Source of the DNA: an uncultured Armatimonadota bacterium
Lineage (GTDB): Bacteria > Armatimonadota > Fimbriimonadia > Fimbriimonadales > Fimbriimonadaceae
Direction: 5' to 3'
Length of the DNA: 64,000 nucleotides
Assembly (NCBI GenBank): GCA_903833215.1
Contig: CAILEM010000129.1
Coordinates: forward strand, 30,130 to 94,129
The notes under the pieces were generated by a model. It did not search any database. It was given only the letters and a program-made list of their open reading frames with translations, and had not been told where the DNA came from. Positions 61,300 to 64,000 of this stretch are shown here, piece by piece. Position numbers and translations under genes: made by a program. The number at the start of each line of letters is the position of its first letter. The stretch's first letter is position 1.

Positions 61300-63263
61300 T
61301 TTGCTTTCCGAAGTACAAGGTGCCGTAAGTTCATTGGCTTCCAAGTCGAATGATTTGCGGGCTTCACAGATACCTGGACCGAGCCTCCCTTAGGAACGGT
61401 GATGGTTCCGAGTGATATTTGTTTGTAGTTCGCCCAATCTCCGGTCATGGGAACCTTGCCGGTGAGGTGGCTGGTACCAATCGCGAACTCAAAAGCGGTT
61501 TCGTTGGACATCGCGGAAACGGTTGCCGTGACCTCGTAGGTTCCGGCGGCCTTGAAGTTGACAGACCAGGAAGCCCAGTCATCAGCATTGTCCCAGTATC
61601 CAAGGTTTGAGTTCGCACCTTCACCTTCGACTTGGATTCCATCGCCATGGGTTTGGGCAGAACTGGCTTCAAGCGCGAAGTTGCCAGCTTCATCGGCCAC
61701 AATTGGCTTCGCCGGTGCGGGGGCGGCAGCAACCGGGGTCGGGAAATCTCGAAGGTTCGATCCTGTGACCTTCAGTACCGTCGCGATTTCAGAGTAACTC
61801 GCTGCGGGTAGTTGAATGTGCAGGCCGTCAGCTTGCCAACTCGAGTCGACTGCCTTCTTGGATCCAACAAGACGCACCCCGGTGATTTGGGCTTCGCCAT
61901 TTTGCGGCTTGGCAAGTGACTTCAAGACCACTTCGCCAGCATTTGCCTTGCCCATCAACGTCGCATAAACGGTACTGTCACCCTTCGAAACATAGCGGAT
62001 GTCCTTGACCGAAAATCCAAAGTCTTCTTTGAACGCGCCACCCTTGGCTCGAATCGGACCTTCGCCAAATGTCACCCAAGGTTTCGTAGCGTAGATCGAC
62101 TCGCTGTTAGTCTTCATCCAAGCCGTCATGTCCCCAACGACCGCTAACGCTTCTGGGTCCAGACTTCCATCTGGGCGCAGGACGACGTTGATCAGAAGGT
62201 TGCCGTTTTTGCTCACGACATCCACAAGCGTCTTGATGACCCAGTCAGCTCCTCGGTATTTCCAATTCTTGTTGTAGTACCAGTCGCCAATCGAGGTGTC
62301 CGTTTGCCAGGGATCTGGCTGAATGCCAGACTGAACGCCGCGTTCTATGTCTTGAACCCATCGACCGTTGGACGTTTGCTTACAGTTGTAGACCGCCTCT
62401 TGCTTCCCATGGTGCAACGCGATGCTCGAGTTATACAGGTGTGCAACGAGCGATTCTCCCACGGAGCCAAATGGAATTCCTCCATCGCTGTAAAGCAAAT
62501 CGGGGTGGTACTGGTCGATCAGGTCCTTAATGCGTCGATACCATTCCGCGTGCCACTGAGGATCGTTGCTGTACCAGCTTGTATCGCCTGGCTTGGCCTT
62601 CCAGTGATACAGGTCCTCGGCTGCAGGATCATTGCCGTCGTATGGAACTCCGGCAAACTCGCCACCCTTGTCCGATCGGCGACTCGACTGGAACCAGGTA
62701 AAGCTAGCACCAAGGTGCTCTGAGACTCCAAAGTGGAGGCCGTTTTTCTTTGCAGCCTTTTGCCATTCGCCCACCATGTCGCGATGGGGCCCCATCTTGA
62801 CGGCATTCCACCGGTGGTAGGTCGAATTCCAAAGGTCGAAGTTGTCGTGATGGACGCCCATGCTCACGAAATACTTTGCCCCCGCTGCTTTGTACAGGGA
62901 CATGAGCTTTTCTGGGTCCCACTTCTCAGCCTTCCAAAGCGGAATGATGTCTTTGTAGCCCGACTTACTTGGGTGACCATACCGAGCAAGGTGGTCTTTG
63001 TAGTCTTTGCTGCCCTCTTCGTAAAGTTGACGTGCGTACCAGTCTCCCTCCATTGGCACTGCTTGAGGACCCCAGTGTGCCCAAATGCCAAGCTTCCCCT
63101 CCGTAAACCACTTCGGATACTTATTTTTCTTTAGCGAGTCGAGACTGCCTTGGAATGGACCCTTGGCTATGGGCGCTAGCTGTAGCGGAGCCATAGAATC
63201 CATTTGGTCCTGGCCGTTGGTGGTGCTTGTGAGAAGTAGAGATAAGAGAACGACATCGATCAC
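61296..63263 (-). CDS. Secreted GH29 alpha-L-fucosidase with C-terminal carbohydrate-binding-like domain
   Basis: 655 residues from GTG at 63263, since this begins the signal peptide VIDVVLLSLLLTSTTNG; the frame runs to 63299. The GH29 barrel has WFTEGKLGIWAHWGPQAVP, KYFVSMGVHHDNFDLWNS, the nucleophile in DLLYSDGGIPFG and GNLLINVVLRPDGSL. After about residue 510, a beta-sandwich with IQVEGEGANSNLGYWDNADD, then WASWSVNFKAAGTYEVTAT, fits CBM6/DUF5077-type binding modules. It releases fucose outside the cell for FucI. It diverges from the guanine deaminase gene. Confidence 0.9.
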   Translation of the reverse strand: MIDVVLLSLLLTSTTNGQDQMDSMAPLQLAPIAKGPFQGSLDSLKKNKYPKWFTEGKLGIWAHWGPQAVPMEGDWYARQLYEEGSKDYKDHLARYGHPSKSGYKDIIPLWKAEKWDPEKLMSLYKAAGAKYFVSMGVHHDNFDLWNSTYHRWNAVKMGPHRDMVGEWQKAAKKNGLHFGVSEHLGASFTWFQSSRRSDKGGEFAGVPYDGNDPAAEDLYHWKAKPGDTSWYSNDPQWHAEWYRRIKDLIDQYHPDLLYSDGGIPFGSVGESLVAHLYNSSIALHHGKQEAVYNCKQTSNGRWVQDIERGVQSGIQPDPWQTDTSIGDWYYNKNWKYRGADWVIKTLVDVVSKNGNLLINVVLRPDGSLDPEALAVVGDMTAWMKTNSESIYATKPWVTFGEGPIRAKGGAFKEDFGFSVKDIRYVSKGDSTVYATLMGKANAGEVVLKSLAKPQNGEAQITGVRLVGSKKAVDSSWQADGLHIQLPAASYSEIATVLKVTGSNLRDFPTPVAAAPAPAKPIVADEAGNFALEASSAQTHGDGIQVEGEGANSNLGYWDNADDWASWSVNFKAAGTYEVTATVSAMSNETAFEFAIGTSHLTGKVPMTGDWANYKQISLGTITVPKGGSVQVSVKPANHSTWKPMNLRHLVLRKAN

Positions 63264-63373
63264 GTTTCTATCTTCGCATTGTAGGACCCAGGTTCGCAAC
63301 TCTTGCGGAATTCAACTTCAAACAATGAATGTCATCATCACATTGAGCCGAGGTCTCGGTTCGCAGGAGCTAG

Positions 63374-63865
63374 ATGGTTTTATCTGAGAGCCCACCGCCT
63401 CACGATCGATGGATTGGAATGGCGATTGAATTGGCGGTGAACAACGTTCTTTCGGGGCACGGGGGGCCGTTTGGTGCGGTCGTTGTGCGGGATGGGACCC
63501 TTATCTCCGAAGGCACGAACGTGGTTACGACTCAAAACGATCCAACTGCCCACGCCGAAATTGTTGCAATCCGAAGGGCCTGCGAAGTGCTGGGCACATT
63601 CGAACTCCGTGACTGCGTGATCTACACGAGTTGCGAGCCGTGTCCCATGTGCCTTGGTGCCATCTATTGGGCTCGAATGGAAGCGGTCTACTTTGCTGCT
63701 ACCCACCAGGATGCATCGAAAAGCGGTTTCGATGATTCGTTTATCTATGAGGAAATGGTTCGACCCATCGCAGCTAGAAAACTGAAAATGATCCAGGTTC
63801 CCCTCCAGGGGTCAAACCGGTCATTTGAGGCGTGGAAAGCTCAGCCCAATCGTGTGAATGACTAG
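63374..63865 (+). CDS. Guanine deaminase (nucleoside deaminase fold)
   Basis: 163 residues from ATG at 63374, with GGAG 4 bases upstream. The cytidine-deaminase-like zinc site is TAHAEIVAIRRAC and TSCEPCPMCLGAIYWARM. The C-terminal ASKSGFDDSFIYEEM is typical of GuaD-type guanine deaminases and sets it apart from TadA. It hydrolyses guanine to xanthine and ammonia. Confidence 0.87.
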   Translation: MVLSESPPPHDRWIGMAIELAVNNVLSGHGGPFGAVVVRDGTLISEGTNVVTTQNDPTAHAEIVAIRRACEVLGTFELRDCVIYTSCEPCPMCLGAIYWARMEAVYFAATHQDASKSGFDDSFIYEEMVRPIAARKLKMIQVPLQGSNRSFEAWKAQPNRVND

Positions 63866-63920
63866 TATATCGTTCCAATAAAACATAGTCCCAACTGAGG
63901 TTCTCATTCGTCTTAAATAT

Positions 63921-64000
63921 ATGGCAAGTAAGACATCTCGTGCACCTTTGGTTTTGACTGAGAAGGAGTCTCAATTCCTCGTCGAGTTGAGCCAAAGTAG
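63921..64000 (+). mobile_element. Start of a possible IS630-type transposase, cut by window edge
   Basis: ATG at 63921 opens a frame of 26 codons to the window end, MASKTSRAPLVLTEKESQF then LVELSQS. The N-terminus resembles the start of the IS630-family HTH transposase, where a basic lead is followed by LTxEExxxLxxLxxS. No inverted repeat is visible within the window. Only the edge is seen, so this is tentative. Confidence 0.45.

Noticed and set aside
1..64000. CRISPR arrays, rRNA and tRNA genes
   Set aside because: No direct repeats with spacers and no cloverleaf were recognised; the hairpin arrays are not direct repeats.

Overview
The window looks like a chromosomal segment of a Gram-negative-type (diderm) heterotrophic bacterium with moderate GC content. 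The best guess is Armatimonadota, Fimbriimonas-like; this is inferred from gene content and not proven. Supporting signs are an outer-membrane secretin, many secreted proteins with Sec or lipoprotein signals, abundant glycoside hydrolases, a MoxR/DUF58/VWA/ABC operon, Gfo/Idh and sugar-isomerase genes, and frequent TTG or GTG starts behind good Shine-Dalgarno sites. Genes are dense, mostly on the minus strand, with many 1 to 29 bp overlaps. No rRNA, tRNA or CRISPR array was seen.

Layout. Bases 1-285 hold the C-terminus of an alpha-L-fucosidase, followed by a non-coding stretch of short hairpins. Bases 621-7919 (minus) carry secreted PPC and FKBP proteins, a glycosylasparaginase, and three sugar-metabolism proteins (TIM-barrel isomerase, aldo/keto reductase, Gfo/Idh oxidoreductase). 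Bases 7962-21601 (minus) are a nine-gene operon: a large membrane protein, ABC-2 permease, ATPase, second permease, coiled-coil membrane protein, MoxR, DUF58 and two BatA-like VWA proteins. After a four-repeat Ig-like lipoprotein comes the suf Fe-S operon (23552-29251, minus: sufC, sufD, a conserved unknown, sufS, sufU, sufT-like, an Rrf2 regulator, sufA-like). It has no sufB, and two palindromes lie upstream of sufC.

Bases 29408-37404 are a mixed region: DinB-like protein, L-fucose isomerase, cyclic-nucleotide-binding protein, GH1 beta-glucosidase, helix-hairpin-helix protein, DUF6941-like protein, secreted amidase and class II aldolase. Bases 37413-41294 (minus) are a three-gene secretion-like operon: a beta-rich secreted protein, an Ig-like chaperone-like protein and a secretin. 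A GH36-like alpha-galactosidase diverges from it. Bases 43678-46848 (minus) are a three-gene envelope cassette (small membrane protein, methyltransferase, sulfatase-superfamily membrane protein). Spermidine synthase, a LacI regulator, DUF4337 and DUF4139-like proteins follow. Bases 52867-57442 hold a GH43/discoidin protein divergent from galactonate dehydratase, then a ceramidase-like protein. The right end has a fasciclin protein, a hairpin-rich spacer, release factor 3, an atypical protein kinase with a possible leader peptide, a full GH29 fucosidase, guanine deaminase and the start of what looks like an IS630-type transposase cut by the window edge.

Taken together, the region points to scavenging of plant or microbial polysaccharides: two GH29 fucosidases, GH1, GH36, GH43, fucose isomerase, a class II aldolase and galactonate dehydratase. 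The rest is envelope and secretion machinery plus housekeeping Fe-S assembly. The three hairpin-module intergenic regions and the secretin/chaperone-like/subunit operon are the least explained parts.
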